Shown here one piece after another: positions 23,266 through 34,800 of a stretch of DNA of 64,000 nucleotides. The stretch's first letter is position 1; every line of letters begins with the position of its first letter. A program made the translations under genes and the position numbers. The notes beneath the pieces were generated by a model. It ran no database searches. It was not told the origin of the DNA and saw only the letters and a list, made by a program, of their open reading frames with translations. Source of the DNA: Mycogone perniciosa (Eukaryota > Ascomycota > Sordariomycetes > Hypocreales > Hypocreaceae); assembly GCA_025331125.1 (NCBI GenBank), contig JAOALB010000007.1, positions 62,001-126,000 of the forward strand. The letters run 5' to 3'.

Positions 23266-26222
23266 ACGTCTTATACGGATAGTGAGGTTGATGGGAACAG
23301 AAGACTTTTTTTGTTTTATATGGCGAAATCACTATTTGTTTATTTATTTACTCTCAATTTCCTAATTATTGCTTTGGACCTTTCTGAGTGCTATGTCCTG
23401 GCCTACACCGTCGCATTTACGGATTCCTTGGAAATACTCCGTAGCACATCGCCAAGGATTCAAGAACCAACACCCATCGTGTGCCACATGTATGCGGCTC
23501 TCGGGGTTAAATGCGCTCTTTTTTCAGAGTGGCGAGGCGAAGGGGATGCTGCATGGCGGAGGGCTCGGAACCAGTGCCTTGGCGAAGCCACACAGGGCCA
23601 GCCAAGTCGGCAAGCGACGCCGGAGACTTGCAATTTTTAAGGGGGGAGAAAGGATGTGCAACCCTAGTTATGCATATGTGTGTATGGAGATTTAGTCAAG
23701 TTGGTGTTTTGTTGGGGGCTGCGGGACGGCAAGACTCGGAAGGGATGGATGCTGCAGAACATGCGGAGTGCTATTGGGTCGAGTCTGTCGACTTAGAGTC
23801 GTTATAATAATAGCTAGAATATAGATAGAGGATGCGGCAAAACGAGACAATTGGCCAACACGGGCCGATTCGGTGAGGGAAACCGGACGTGATAGGATAC
23901 CAGATCTGTGGTTGCGTGATTTGGGAGGTGGTGATTGGTGATGGAGAAGTAGGCTGAAGACGATCTCTATTCGTGTGTGGAACCCCCACATTTATATGCA
24001 TACCTACTTCGTTCGTATGCACATAGATAGGTAGAAAGAGGTTCGGGAGCTTGCTTTCCCATCCTTTTGTGGCACCATGTTTGCATGTTGCGTTTTGTGC
24101 GGAGTACGGAGTATGCCAGGACGCTATTGTCTGTATCGATCTGTAGAATGACGTGCTGTGGAGTAAGAGTAGGATGCCGGACTTTTGTTGTCCGAGCAGA
24201 GGATGAGTAAAATGGTGCTGGTGGCGATGATGAGAAACGCTGGCTCCTCAAACTATTTACCCCAGGATTACTGTGAGCTTGCTAGTCTAAAGCGTTCTTT
24301 GTTTTGTTAGGCTTAGTTATCCAGGGCTTCTTTTCCCCCTTGCCATTTTGTACGGAGTACGAGTACTTGGTCGGAGAAAAGCCACGTTATTTTCTCTTCG
24401 CCAGTTGCCTACGAGTACTACTATTCGCACACTGTTCGGAGTCCGAGCTGCCGTTGCTCCTATTGCAAGTCGCACAGAGGGAGGGACGTGATAATATGCA
24501 TGACAGAGATCTACGAATGTTGATTGGAAAATCTAAGCATAAAAATGAAAACAAAACTGTATCTTGGATGGATGGGCACCTCGTATCAGTATCGCATTTG
24601 GAATCCAGTGCATCTTCTCCATGCTCCGTACTTCGTACATGCGCATACGTACAGTAGCCGTCGCCTTCTTCCGGCTAATGTCTAGCTGCTGGGTCTACCA
24701 CTGACGATAGTGGTAGAATGAGGTAGAATGAGGCGTCCCAAGCGCGCGCATTCGGGAGGAGTTCGCTGTGAATTGACTTTGGCCGTCTGCCAGGCACTGG
24801 TATTACATCCATACGAATACTGCGCCTCCACAAAATCGGCGATGGTCCGTCCGTGGAAATAGGGTCAATCGACCTGGGGAGGGTGTCTGCAAGGCTGCCC
24901 TGTATCTCCGACGACTAGATAATAGCTGTGCAGGAATACTCAAATGGAGATGGACATTTTGGGAAGTGGTTTGGCGCTGCACAGCGTACAGATGGAGTGT
25001 CTGATGTGATGTGAGTCGGTCATTGCCGGAACTTGCTCCTTTATTATCTATGTAGGTGCTGCGTCCGCCTTTTCCGTCACACTGCTCCGTCCTCCGTCCT
25101 CCGAACCCGACTCCATACGGAGCGGAGCGGACTATGTATTACTAACATACCTACGAGTATGTCATGCCATGCCATGCCATGCCAGCCCAGCTCTCACTCT
25201 CTCCCCAACAGTTTTCTCAAACATCGTCTTCCATTTCATCATCATCCTTGGCCACACACACAAGTCACAGACAGACCGTTTTCCCCTCCCCCACACAGCG
25301 ACTGGCGATGGTACGACAGAACGGGCTTTAGTGCAGACTACCAGACAGGCCGTCTGTATTAGCGCTCCCAAGCCACTGTCGACTCTCATGCAGCGCTAGA
25401 GCGGTTCTGGCAGCGCAGAGCAAGGACAAGGGCGCTGCCAGCCAACGCCATCGAGCCAAACTCCCCCGCCACGCCTTTTTTTTCTTTGCCCTCTGGCTGG
25501 CTGCTTTGCAGGCATTATTTGCGGGTTAGCACTGAACAGGGCCCTGCACGCTCTCCACTGGCCCACTGGAAAGTCTGGAACCGGGGTTTCTTTGGGGTTC
25601 CTTTGGGGTTGCGACTTGCCGAATAGCGCACCTTTGGACTGGGGGTTCCAGAAACAATTGGCCTTTTTCCATCCTAGCAGCACCTGGCACGTAGCACTGC
25701 GCACCTCTCCATCTCTTCCGCATCCTGAATCCTACCCAAGAACCTTGCCTTGCTTGTGTCTTCAGCTCCAACACCTGTTGCTCCGTCTTATTCCTGGCCT
25801 TCCGCACGCTCGATCCCTTCGCATACGTCCACCATCTGGTGCGCCGTTATCTTGCCATCTTTCAATATTGACGGTTCCTCCCGCTGTCGCCATTTGCTGC
25901 CATTTATTTAACCTGCAGCTCTGGATGTCAAAGCGGCGCCGCCGGTTTCGTCCAGCCTCGCTCCAACAACACCTTGGCTGCTAGGCTGCCTCTCGAGCAG
26001 ACAGCCCTCGCCTTCTGAACGACCAGTCACCCCTTGCATCCTCTTTGACCGACGCCTCAAATCTGTCTTTCTTCGTTTCGCGTCGAATGAATATAGAGAT
26101 TTGTCGCAATCGACCTTGCTGAGCGGGTGCTGTGCGCGGCTCTGGCTGCTAACTTGCGTCCTCGGCGCCGCCTCCCCGCCTAGACTACGCACATACATAC
26201 ACTGCAGACAAAGAACGCCAAC
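23266..26222. other. Long intergenic region (3 kb)
   Basis: No supported gene. It contains exact 11-mers GTAC-GGA-GTAC at 24350-24360 and GTAC-TTC-GTAC at 24628-24638, a doublet of near copies at about 24097-24110, several TACGAGTAC elements, and a CATGC microsatellite at 25163-25183. From about 25200 the plus strand is strongly pyrimidine-rich, consistent with a long promoter and leader for the deubiquitinase gene. Confidence 0.5.
25163..25183 (+). repeat. CATGC pentanucleotide repeat
   Basis: Four tandem CATGC units precede the pyrimidine-rich leader region of the deubiquitinase gene. Confidence 0.7.
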
Positions 26223-28692
26223 ATGGCCGGCTTCTTCAACAAAATAAAGAGCGCGGGCACGGTATGTGCTTCTATCAAGACCCTCCATTGGCCTCTCTCT
26301 TGCTCCTCTCCTACGACAGATCCCTGGATATCGCTGGCCGGAATGCCCCCGTTGCTGACAAAATGCCTCTTCGCAGCCCTCGACAGCGCAAAGTACGAAA
26401 GATGTGGCGCCGAAAAAGAAGGACGAGATTGCCCTCGAGTTGACTCCTCTGGAAAAGATGCTTCAGAATGCCGGTCCATTGAAAGAAGACGGGACTGACA
26501 GGTTCTTCGGGTTTGAGAACGTATGTTCATCCCATATCCGCATTCCCTCCCATATTCTTCCTCTTCACTCATCTGCACACCGTGCTAACATGTGACGCAG
26601 TTTGGAAATACATGGTGCGCCCGACTTTCCTCCGTCTCAAGGGATCTACGCCTTACTGACTGACACTCGCAGCTACTGCAATTCCATCGTACAAGCACTA
26701 TTCTACTCTGATCTATTTCGCGAAAACGTCATCAATTACCCATCATTATCGCCCTCCGACACTCCCAATGGTACTCGACCAAAGGTCAACGTCACCATTC
26801 GCCCCCCGATGAACCCCACGCCTCCGATTCCGCCACAGAAGCAGAAGAACGCACCTACAAAAGATGCAAAGCAAAAACCAGGCATCACCACGGGGCAGCC
26901 TGTCCCCGGCCAACCTGTTCGACCAGAAGACAAGCCCGATACGCCTGAATACAAGAAGAAACAAGCAATGCTGAAGGGTCCCATCCTGGAACTGGCCCAG
27001 GAGAACTCGCTTACGTACGACATGGACGAATGTACATTCACAGGACTGAAGGACATTTTCCTGGCCCTTCAGCAAAGCAACACCAGGACTGGTGTTTTAA
27101 GTCCTCAGCGCTTTCTTGAGATCTTCAAGCGCGACAACGAAATGTTTCGAAACTCGATGCACCAGGATGCTCATGAGTTTTATGGCCTGGTATTGAACGA
27201 CGTCATCGCCAACGTCGAGTCAAACGCAAGGAAGATCCAGGAGCAAATAGAAGCCAAGAACCAAAACAGCCTTGCTCAGTCGGTGGAGAACGCGTTGGGG
27301 TCCGCATTGGTGAACAATGCGACTGGTTACCGCACTCCTGGAACTGGCTGGGTGCACGACATCTTCGAGGGAGTACTGACATCAGAAACTAAATGCTTGA
27401 CATGTGAGACTGCCTCACAGAGAGATGAGACGTTTCTCGACCTTTCCATCGATCTTGAGGAGCATTCTTCTGTCACATCTTGCTTGCGCAAGTTCTCAGC
27501 TGAAGAAATGCTTTGCGAGCGAAACAAGTTTCACTGCGATCATTGTGGAGGCCTGCAGGAAGCCGAGAAGCGGATGAAGGTGAAGCGGCTACCCAAGGTC
27601 CTCACTCTACACCTGAAGAGATTCAAGTACACTGAAGATTTCAGCCGTCTTCAGAAGCTTTTCCATCGCGTCGTGTACCCATATCATCTCCGCATGTTCA
27701 ACACCACCGAGGATGCTGAGGATCCGGATCGGTTGTACGAGTTGTATGCGGTCGTGGTGCACATTGGCGGCAACGCCTATCACGGTCATTATGTTTCTAT
27801 TGTCAAGACCCAGGACCGTGGTTGGATCTTGTTTGATGATGAGATGGTTGAGCCCGTTGATAAGCACTTTGTGCGCAACTTCTTTGGAGACAAGCCGGGC
27901 ATGGCGACAGCCTATGTCCTCTTCTACCAGGAGACGACCTTTGAGAAAGTCCGGGAAGAGCAGGAGATGGAGGGCATGGAAGAAGTTAAACTGGCCACCC
28001 AGGCGGCGCATGTAGCACAGACTGACAACGGAGACAAGGCTGAAACTGCACCTCTGAAGCGACAGGCAACGCAACCCATTCCTACCTCGCCCCATCCTGA
28101 TCAGGATACTCTTGCCAAGCTTGCCCACTCTGTTACGGCCCCTATCATAGCCGCCCCGGTGCCACCCGTAAATGAGGAGATGCCAACCAACGGCGTCTCC
28201 TTGGAAGGCACTCCAATAGGGTTAGCAATAACAAGCAATGCCAAAATAGAAACAAAGACCAAGGAGGACTTGAAGCGAGAAAAGAAGGAACGCGAGGCTG
28301 CTGAAAAGGCGGCCAAGCAAGCAGAAAAGGACAAGGAGAGAGGAATGAAGGAAGAGGAGAAGAAGCGAAGAGAAGAACAGGTCAAAGCGATCCAGGCGCG
28401 GAGGCTCGAACAAGACGAGCTTCAGAAAGTCCTCGAAGCCAGCAAGAAATCTGCGGCCCAAGAAGAGGCAGCTAGAAAGAAGGAGGAGGGTGGATCCGGC
28501 GCTTTTGGGTTTCTCGATCGGTCAAAGCGAGGCAGCAAGTCAACGTCGAAGAGGAGTTTCAGTTTCTTCAAAGACAAGAACGGCTCTACAGCGGAGCATA
28601 TCGCCAATGGCGATGTGCCGGAAAAGGACAAGGTCAGGGGACGCCTCAGCATGGGCCTTGGGAGGAAGAAAAGCAGCAATGTGCTCTCATAG
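26223..28692 (+). CDS. Ubiquitin carboxyl-terminal hydrolase (Ubp9/Ubp13, USP12/46 type)
   Basis: Four exons (26223-26261, 26377-26520, 26601-26614, 26673-28692) give 738 aa. The third exon is only 14 nt and codes FGNT plus the first two bases of the catalytic Cys codon; joining it restores FGNTCYCNSIVQALFYS with the nucleophile at Cys66. The His box is GGNAYHGHYVSIV (catalytic His about 438), followed by WILFDDEMVEPV with the third residue at about 455. A zinc ribbon is visible as CLTC and CDHC pairs (about residues 310-355). A Pro/Lys-rich insertion (about 100-180) sits after the Cys box, as in yeast Ubp9/Ubp13. Family members remove ubiquitin in the cytosol and need WD40 partners. The C-terminal 200 residues are a charged Lys/Glu coiled coil plus a basic Ser-rich tail. 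Confidence 0.94.
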
Positions 28693-29451
28693 CATGTGGG
28701 CAGGTGTTTTTCGTGGACAGCATAATGGAAATGTCTAATGAGAGATGGACAACCTCTGGAACGGAGTGTGGCGATTCGTCTGTACGATTGATGACGGGAT
28801 ATATTACAGTTACATCTTTTGCCAGACGGGAAAAGAAGATTACAAAGAACAGAAACATGGCACGAGAAGCGACTCCTTTCATTCTCTTGGCGATTTTTCG
28901 AAGTGGTACATTGTGGCACCGTCGGATAGAGCGATGGAGAAAGTGTTGTTATTTGATTGAATCATGTTGGAGACTTTCTTCTATAGTAACTGGTGGGAGT
29001 TGGCGATGGAGGTGTTCTGTTTTTTTCTCTTTCTGTTATGAGAGTTGTATCATATCATAGCAATAAGAAGATGGATAATTCTGAGTGGTATAGCTCAATG
29101 AGGCTTTACGGATTTCAATTAAAGATGCTCCTTTTGAATCATTTATTGACGTTCTGTTGGTGATGCAAAGTAGCTCTGCGGGAGATGGTTGTGCCGTTCC
29201 GATGCCCCTGTTACAGCTTTATCAATCAACATCGACAAAGAAGCCACATAGATATACATATACATACATTCTATCCCATCAACGGCGAGGGAAGGCTGTT
29301 ACATTGATCGTGGCAGCAAATCTCATTGATACCCAATGTGCTTTTTTCTTTCCCCGTCTATTGCATAAGTCAATATATTTGATTGTTTGCAATCTATGTC
29401 ATAATCCATTGAATTGATGAGCTCTTGCAGCAGCTATCACTAGCTATCACG
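28693..29451. other. Intergenic region (759 bp)
   Basis: 3' sequence of the deubiquitinase gene and promoter of the mannosyltransferase gene. It is AT-rich and I see no gene or clear element. Confidence 0.55.
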
Positions 29452-31313
29452 ATGCACACATCAGGTAAGCGAGCTATACAACTATACAACGTCCCATATC
29501 TATGTCTACCTTATTCTATTTATCCTTCCCTCATTCATCACCATGTCTTCGACTCTGTACCCTCTCTCCTCTCATGCTTTCAAAGCTACAATCAGCTAAC
29601 ACATTCTAAAGACGCCCTCCTCTTTCTCATACCTTTACTTCATCTCCTCCTCTCCCCCTACACCAAAGTCGAGGAATCCTTCAACCTCCAGGCCACACAC
29701 GACATCCTCGTCTACGGCACACCCACGCGGGACATTGGAGAGCGTCTCGCCGCCTCCTATGATCACTTCACCTTCCCTGGCGCCGTGCCGCGCACCTTTG
29801 TCGGCTCAGTGGTGCTCGCCGGCGTGAGCCAGCCTCTCATCGCGCTCGCGGGCTTCCAGCATGCGCAGCTTATAGTGAGAGCCGTGCTGGGCGCGTTCAA
29901 TGCAGTGTGCCTGCTGGTGTTTCGCGGGGCGATGAGGGAGGCGTTTGGAGACGCTGCGGCGAGGTGGTGGGTGGTGTTGAGTATGAGCCAGTTCCATGTT
30001 GCGTACTATATCACCAGGACGCTGCCCAACATGTTTGCCTTTGGGTTGAGTGAGTTGACAACCCCTGTCCTTGACCCTCTCGGGGCCGTTGGCATGTTAA
30101 CAAGAGGATAGCAACTCTGGCTCTCGCCTTTCTGCTCCCGAAATCAGACGAGCGGAAAGCATTCATCCGTCGAAAGCAAGCCATCGGCCTCCTTGTCCTG
30201 GCCACCACCGTCTTCCGCTCCGAGCTCGCCATCCTTCTCTCCACCACAGGGCTCTACCTCCTCTTCACCAGGCAGATGAGCCTTCGCGTTCTCATCTCCG
30301 TGTTTCTCGGCTTCTTCCTCGCCGCTCTGGCCATCTCGGTTCCCATCGACTCTTACTTCTGGCAGAAGCCCCTGTGGCCAGAACTCTGGGGCTTCTACTA
30401 CAACGCCATCCTCGGCTCGTCTTCTAACTGGGGTGTTTCGCCATGGCACTACTACTTCACATCCGCTCTTCCACGCCTCTTGATCAACCCCCTCTCACTC
30501 CCTCTTATCGCCTTCTCCCTCTGCCAGCCAGGGACATCTCGCCAAGCCGGAGGCCTTATCATCCCATCCCTCCTCTTCATCGCCATCTACTCTCTCCAAC
30601 CTCACAAAGAAGCCCGCTTCATCTTCTACGCCATCCCACCTCTTACCGGCGCAGCCTCCCTCAGCGCAAACTTCATCCTCACTCGCCGCTCCAAGTCCCT
30701 CTTCTACGCCCTCGCCTCCCTCATCATCTGCCTCTCCGTCCTCGCCTCCTTCGCCGCCAGCACAGCCATGCTCCTCCTCTCCTCTCTCAACTACCCTGGC
30801 GGTGATGCCCTCTCCCAACTCTCCACCATAGCCCGCGCCCAAACCCCTTCTTCCTCCTGGGTATCTATCCACGCCGATGTCCTCACCTGCATGACCGGCC
30901 TCACCCTCTTCGGCCAAAACCCCTCCGGTCTACCCCTCGCTCTCAACCCTCCCCTCTCTTCCTCCCTCGATACCGTACTCCTCTTCGACAAGACGGAGGA
31001 CGACCCACGATTAGACTATCCACGCTTCTGGAATGAGTTTGACTACGTCCTAATGGAGGACCCAAAGCAAGTCTTGAGCGCGTGGGATGAGATTGGCGAA
31101 ATCCACGGTTACGATGGCATCGAGATCCTGAGACCAGGACAAGTAGCAGCGAATGACAAGACTATAGAGGGCTTCAAAAACGTGCTTGGACATGGCGCGA
31201 CAGTTGCTGCTACCAGGAACTTGGTGAGAAAATACACGGGAGGTTGGTGGATAGGTCCACGGATGTCGCCTCGAATTCACATCATGAAACGAGTCAGGGA
31301 GGATGTACAATAG
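29452..31313 (+). CDS. alg12: ALG12, dolichyl-P-Man:Man7GlcNAc2-PP-dolichol alpha-1,6-mannosyltransferase
   Basis: Exons 29452-29464, 29612-30049 and 30112-31313 give 550 aa. The GT22-family lumenal motif is present near the N terminus: PYTKVEESFNLQATHDILVY, with the acidic EE pair thought to bind Dol-P-Man. The second family signature is LQPHKEARFIFYAIPPL. About ten hydrophobic helices and a long lumenal C-terminal part complete the protein. ALG12 adds the eighth mannose to the lipid-linked N-glycan precursor in the ER lumen. The first exon is only 13 nt (MHTS plus one base). Its intron is 147 bp, a multiple of three, and has no stop, so unspliced reading also stays open; the spliced form matches the usual short N terminus better. 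It is convergent with the adenylate cyclase gene. Confidence 0.93.
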
Positions 31314-31873
31314 ACCCCCAGAAGACCTTTCACCCTACAGATCATCACGCTTAGGTAGAACGGAACAAAATGGATCAAACTGCACCACAATCATCAACGT
31401 ATATTAACCAAAGGTAATTGCTGGTGAACCTGTGTGCAGTCGAACATCTCTGTTCTCATCATCAGTCACTGTTGTAAACCACCAGCAACATATAAAGTCA
31501 ATGTGCTGGCCATCCAGTCAGCTTTGCTCCTTTCGTCCCATAATCCAACGCCTGTACATGAGCCAACAGCGCAAGTCGCTTTCCAAAAAGAGAAAAAAAA
31601 GTACAAGCCCAGAACCACATATCCAACTGGGAAGGCGAGCGTAAAGGTCAACTCTCCTTAATCGTCAAACATCCAAAAGATCTTCACCATAACCACGCCA
31701 TTACAAAGAGACTTAGCAAGTGGATCGGCCAGTCCGTAACGTCGCAGTAGTATGTGGATGCGATAGTAAAGCCTAAGAGGTTGCCGCTGTATGCCAAGGT
31801 ATGAATAGGAGGAAGTGCGTGTGTTAATGTCTTGTGTGACGGGGTTTGAGCTTATGGGAGATGCCACAGGAGT
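31314..31873. other. Convergent 3' region (560 bp)
   Basis: Between the ALG12 and adenylate cyclase stops; both 3' UTRs and terminators must fall here. No gene is seen. Confidence 0.6.
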
Positions 31874-34800
31874 TTACTCCTGCTCAGTACCGCCCCCTTC
31901 ATCGTCAAGCTCGCCGTATTTCTTTTTATACAGATCCAGCTCCTCCCTTTGCTTCACAAAGTATTCCAACACCGCTGCCATGGGTGCTCGCAGTTGGTTG
32001 AGCTCCCGAAGAACGCCGCCGCCAATGGCGAGGTGACGCATCATTAGCGTCGACACACAAGTCTGAAAGCTCCGTTAGATACACGAGGTTCAATAGAATC
32101 AAGCTGACAAACTTACCTCGATTCTGCTCACTTGATGCTCCATGAAGTTTATCATAAAACGTTCAGTGAGCTCACCCCCTCGAGATTTCATGCGCTCTAG
32201 AAGCTCAGTCTCTGGCGGTTGCAGTCCTGGGCCTCTGACCACCTCCAAGGTGCTACACAGCATCTCAAGACGCAAGCTGACCTTCCAAAGTGCCCAAATA
32301 TTATCCGGGTCAAAGGATAGTTCTCCAGGCACCGTCGCAACGGTTTGTTTGTCCGATGCCTCCTCACGGCGTTCATGTTGTTGATGATGCTCGATGCGGC
32401 CACCCAGCGCATGTGGGTAAAGCGAGTAGACAACTTCAGGGTTCTCGAGGCCTTTCAACTTCTTCTCTCCCATCTCCTTGACCTCAAATCCTTGGGAAGT
32501 TAACGATCGCAAGTCTTTCCGAATAGTAGCCGTAATTGACTCGTCTTCAAAGGCGTCATCGGACCCAGCTGAGCCATTTCGATCCGTGTCCTGATAATTC
32601 TCCAAGCACCGCTGGATTTCAGAGATGAAATCCGAAGAGACTGTGATCTGTCCGCCATCGGCAACGGCAGAGATACGCGATGCCTTGTTGACCATAGGTC
32701 CAAAGTAGTCCATTCGGCGGGTGACAGGATCCGTCTCACACACGCAGTCTCCGTAATGGATGCCCATCCGCACAGACAGCCCTTTGAAGATCAAGGTATT
32801 GTCCTTGTCATACACTGGTTGGCATGACATCGAGTTGAGAACCTCAGACGGCCAAGCCACATCGAGAAGCTGCATCTGTACAGCAAAGCACCATAGGAGT
32901 GCCGAGGTAGCGGTAGGAAACGATACCATAAAAGCGTCTCCTTCAGTTTTGACTTCATACCCTCCAATACGGCGTAGCTGTCTTCGCATCACCTCATTGT
33001 GGAGCTTAATAGCTGACCGCATGGCATTGGGATACATTTCCCAAAGAGTGGTGGAGTTTTTGATGTCAGTGAACACAATGGAGACATTGCCTGTTGGCGC
33101 TGGAATCTCTGCCTCGAGTCGATTGAGAGAAGAGTCCAGGACATCCCCCTTTGTCTTGCGTCCTCTTCTTGTGGAGAGTACTTGGGTATCGTCAGGAAGT
33201 CCAGACGGATAAAGTGACATGCTCGTGCCACGGTGAAGGCGAGAGCGCTCTACTCTCCTCTTCAAGTCAGCAACGCTGATCATCATCACCATGATCTTCC
33301 CCGAAGCTCCGTATGCCATTGCCAGGTCTCGAAGTTTCTGAGCGGCGCGCATGAGGTCCTGACGTTCTGCCCTTGCAATATCGGTGATGAGACCGGGCGA
33401 GAGATACTCCCAGAGCTCAGTCGTGGCCATCAAGATGATATCATCATGCTCTCGAATTGTCATGTTACTGACATGGGGTGCTGCTTGCACTGCCGGCATC
33501 AAATCGACGTAACCGAAGGCTCTCGACACCTGGAGGAGATCGTTCAACCTGCCGTTGCGGGATACCCATCCTCCAGCTTCGCGGATTCGTGATCGCTCCG
33601 AGGGTTCAGCAGGGTCATGCTTTCTGGTCAGCATGTGGTGTTTGCCGTCAGTCTGAATCACCATGGCCTGCGCATCGCCAACGTTCGCAACATAGAGCTC
33701 CATGCCTTGGAAATATAGAACTGTAGCAACGCCACCGGAATTGAGGTCTTCCCTAGTTAAAATGACCGGCTGAGCTGAGCCCCTATGTGACTTCTTCGAT
33801 CGGTCTTCGTTGCATTGAATAGCCATCGTGACTAAATCTTTGTTTAGCGCCAAGAATGCTCTTCGAAGTGCATCCGTCGGTGTTTCGTTCAAACGCGTCT
33901 TCAAGGCCTTCAGTTCCATAGCAAAAATGTGACCAAAGTTCTCGTGCAGGTATTTAGCAATCTTGGAGCCTCCGCTAGACAATGCTTGACCATCGAACAA
34001 CCCTAGTAGCATCTCTGTATCTGATGCATTGAATCGAGGTACAACAAGGTCCACCGTTGACAAATGCTCATTCTTGCCTAACGTGTCGGCCATACCGTAT
34101 GGAAGATGTCCCGCCAACGAACCAGAAGTTCGTACACGTCTGTCTTCGCTTTGGTCAGGGATACTGGGTTGAGTCAAGGTGACATCCATCAATCCCAGTA
34201 TCCTTAGGTTCATCAGTCGGCTAAAGTCGGTATATTCTTCGCGATTCGCGGCCCCTGGGCCGTCAATCCCACCCCATGCTGCTTGCTTGATTTCCAGTCG
34301 TTTGTTGCCAGACAGGTTGAGATACCTCAGATTAGGGTTCAGATTCCAGTTCCAATCATACGGTACGTTGGCAATATTGTACTTCAGCGAGTTGCCCCCG
34401 CAATCCAGAACTGCGAGCTTCTTCGCCCTTGATATATCCGCCGGCAAGTTTGTAAATTTATTGCCATTGATGTAGAGAGACTGGAGAAGACTAGTCTCCT
34501 CTAGGTCGTCTGCTGGCAGATTTGTCAGGCCATTTCCTGAGAGATAAAGCTCCACAAGCTGCTGCCAACTCTTGATCGATCTTTGAGGCATATCGGTGAT
34601 CTCGTCGTTGTATGAGAGATTGAGAACACGCAGCTCGGCAAGGAGTATGATCTGGTCGAAAACATCATCATCTAGCCGATTATCGGCTAGATATAGGTTT
34701 CGTAAGGACCCAGCAAAAGTGTTTGTTAGCCTCGATGAAAGACCAGAGTCTTTCCTACCGTTTAACAATGGTGCTGGGGTTGGGACTGTAGTTTGCGACG

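Noticed and set aside
29083..29115. tRNA-like A-box (TAGCTCAATGAGG)
   Set aside because: No B-box (GGTTCNANYCC) follows within 80 bp and no cloverleaf can be drawn.
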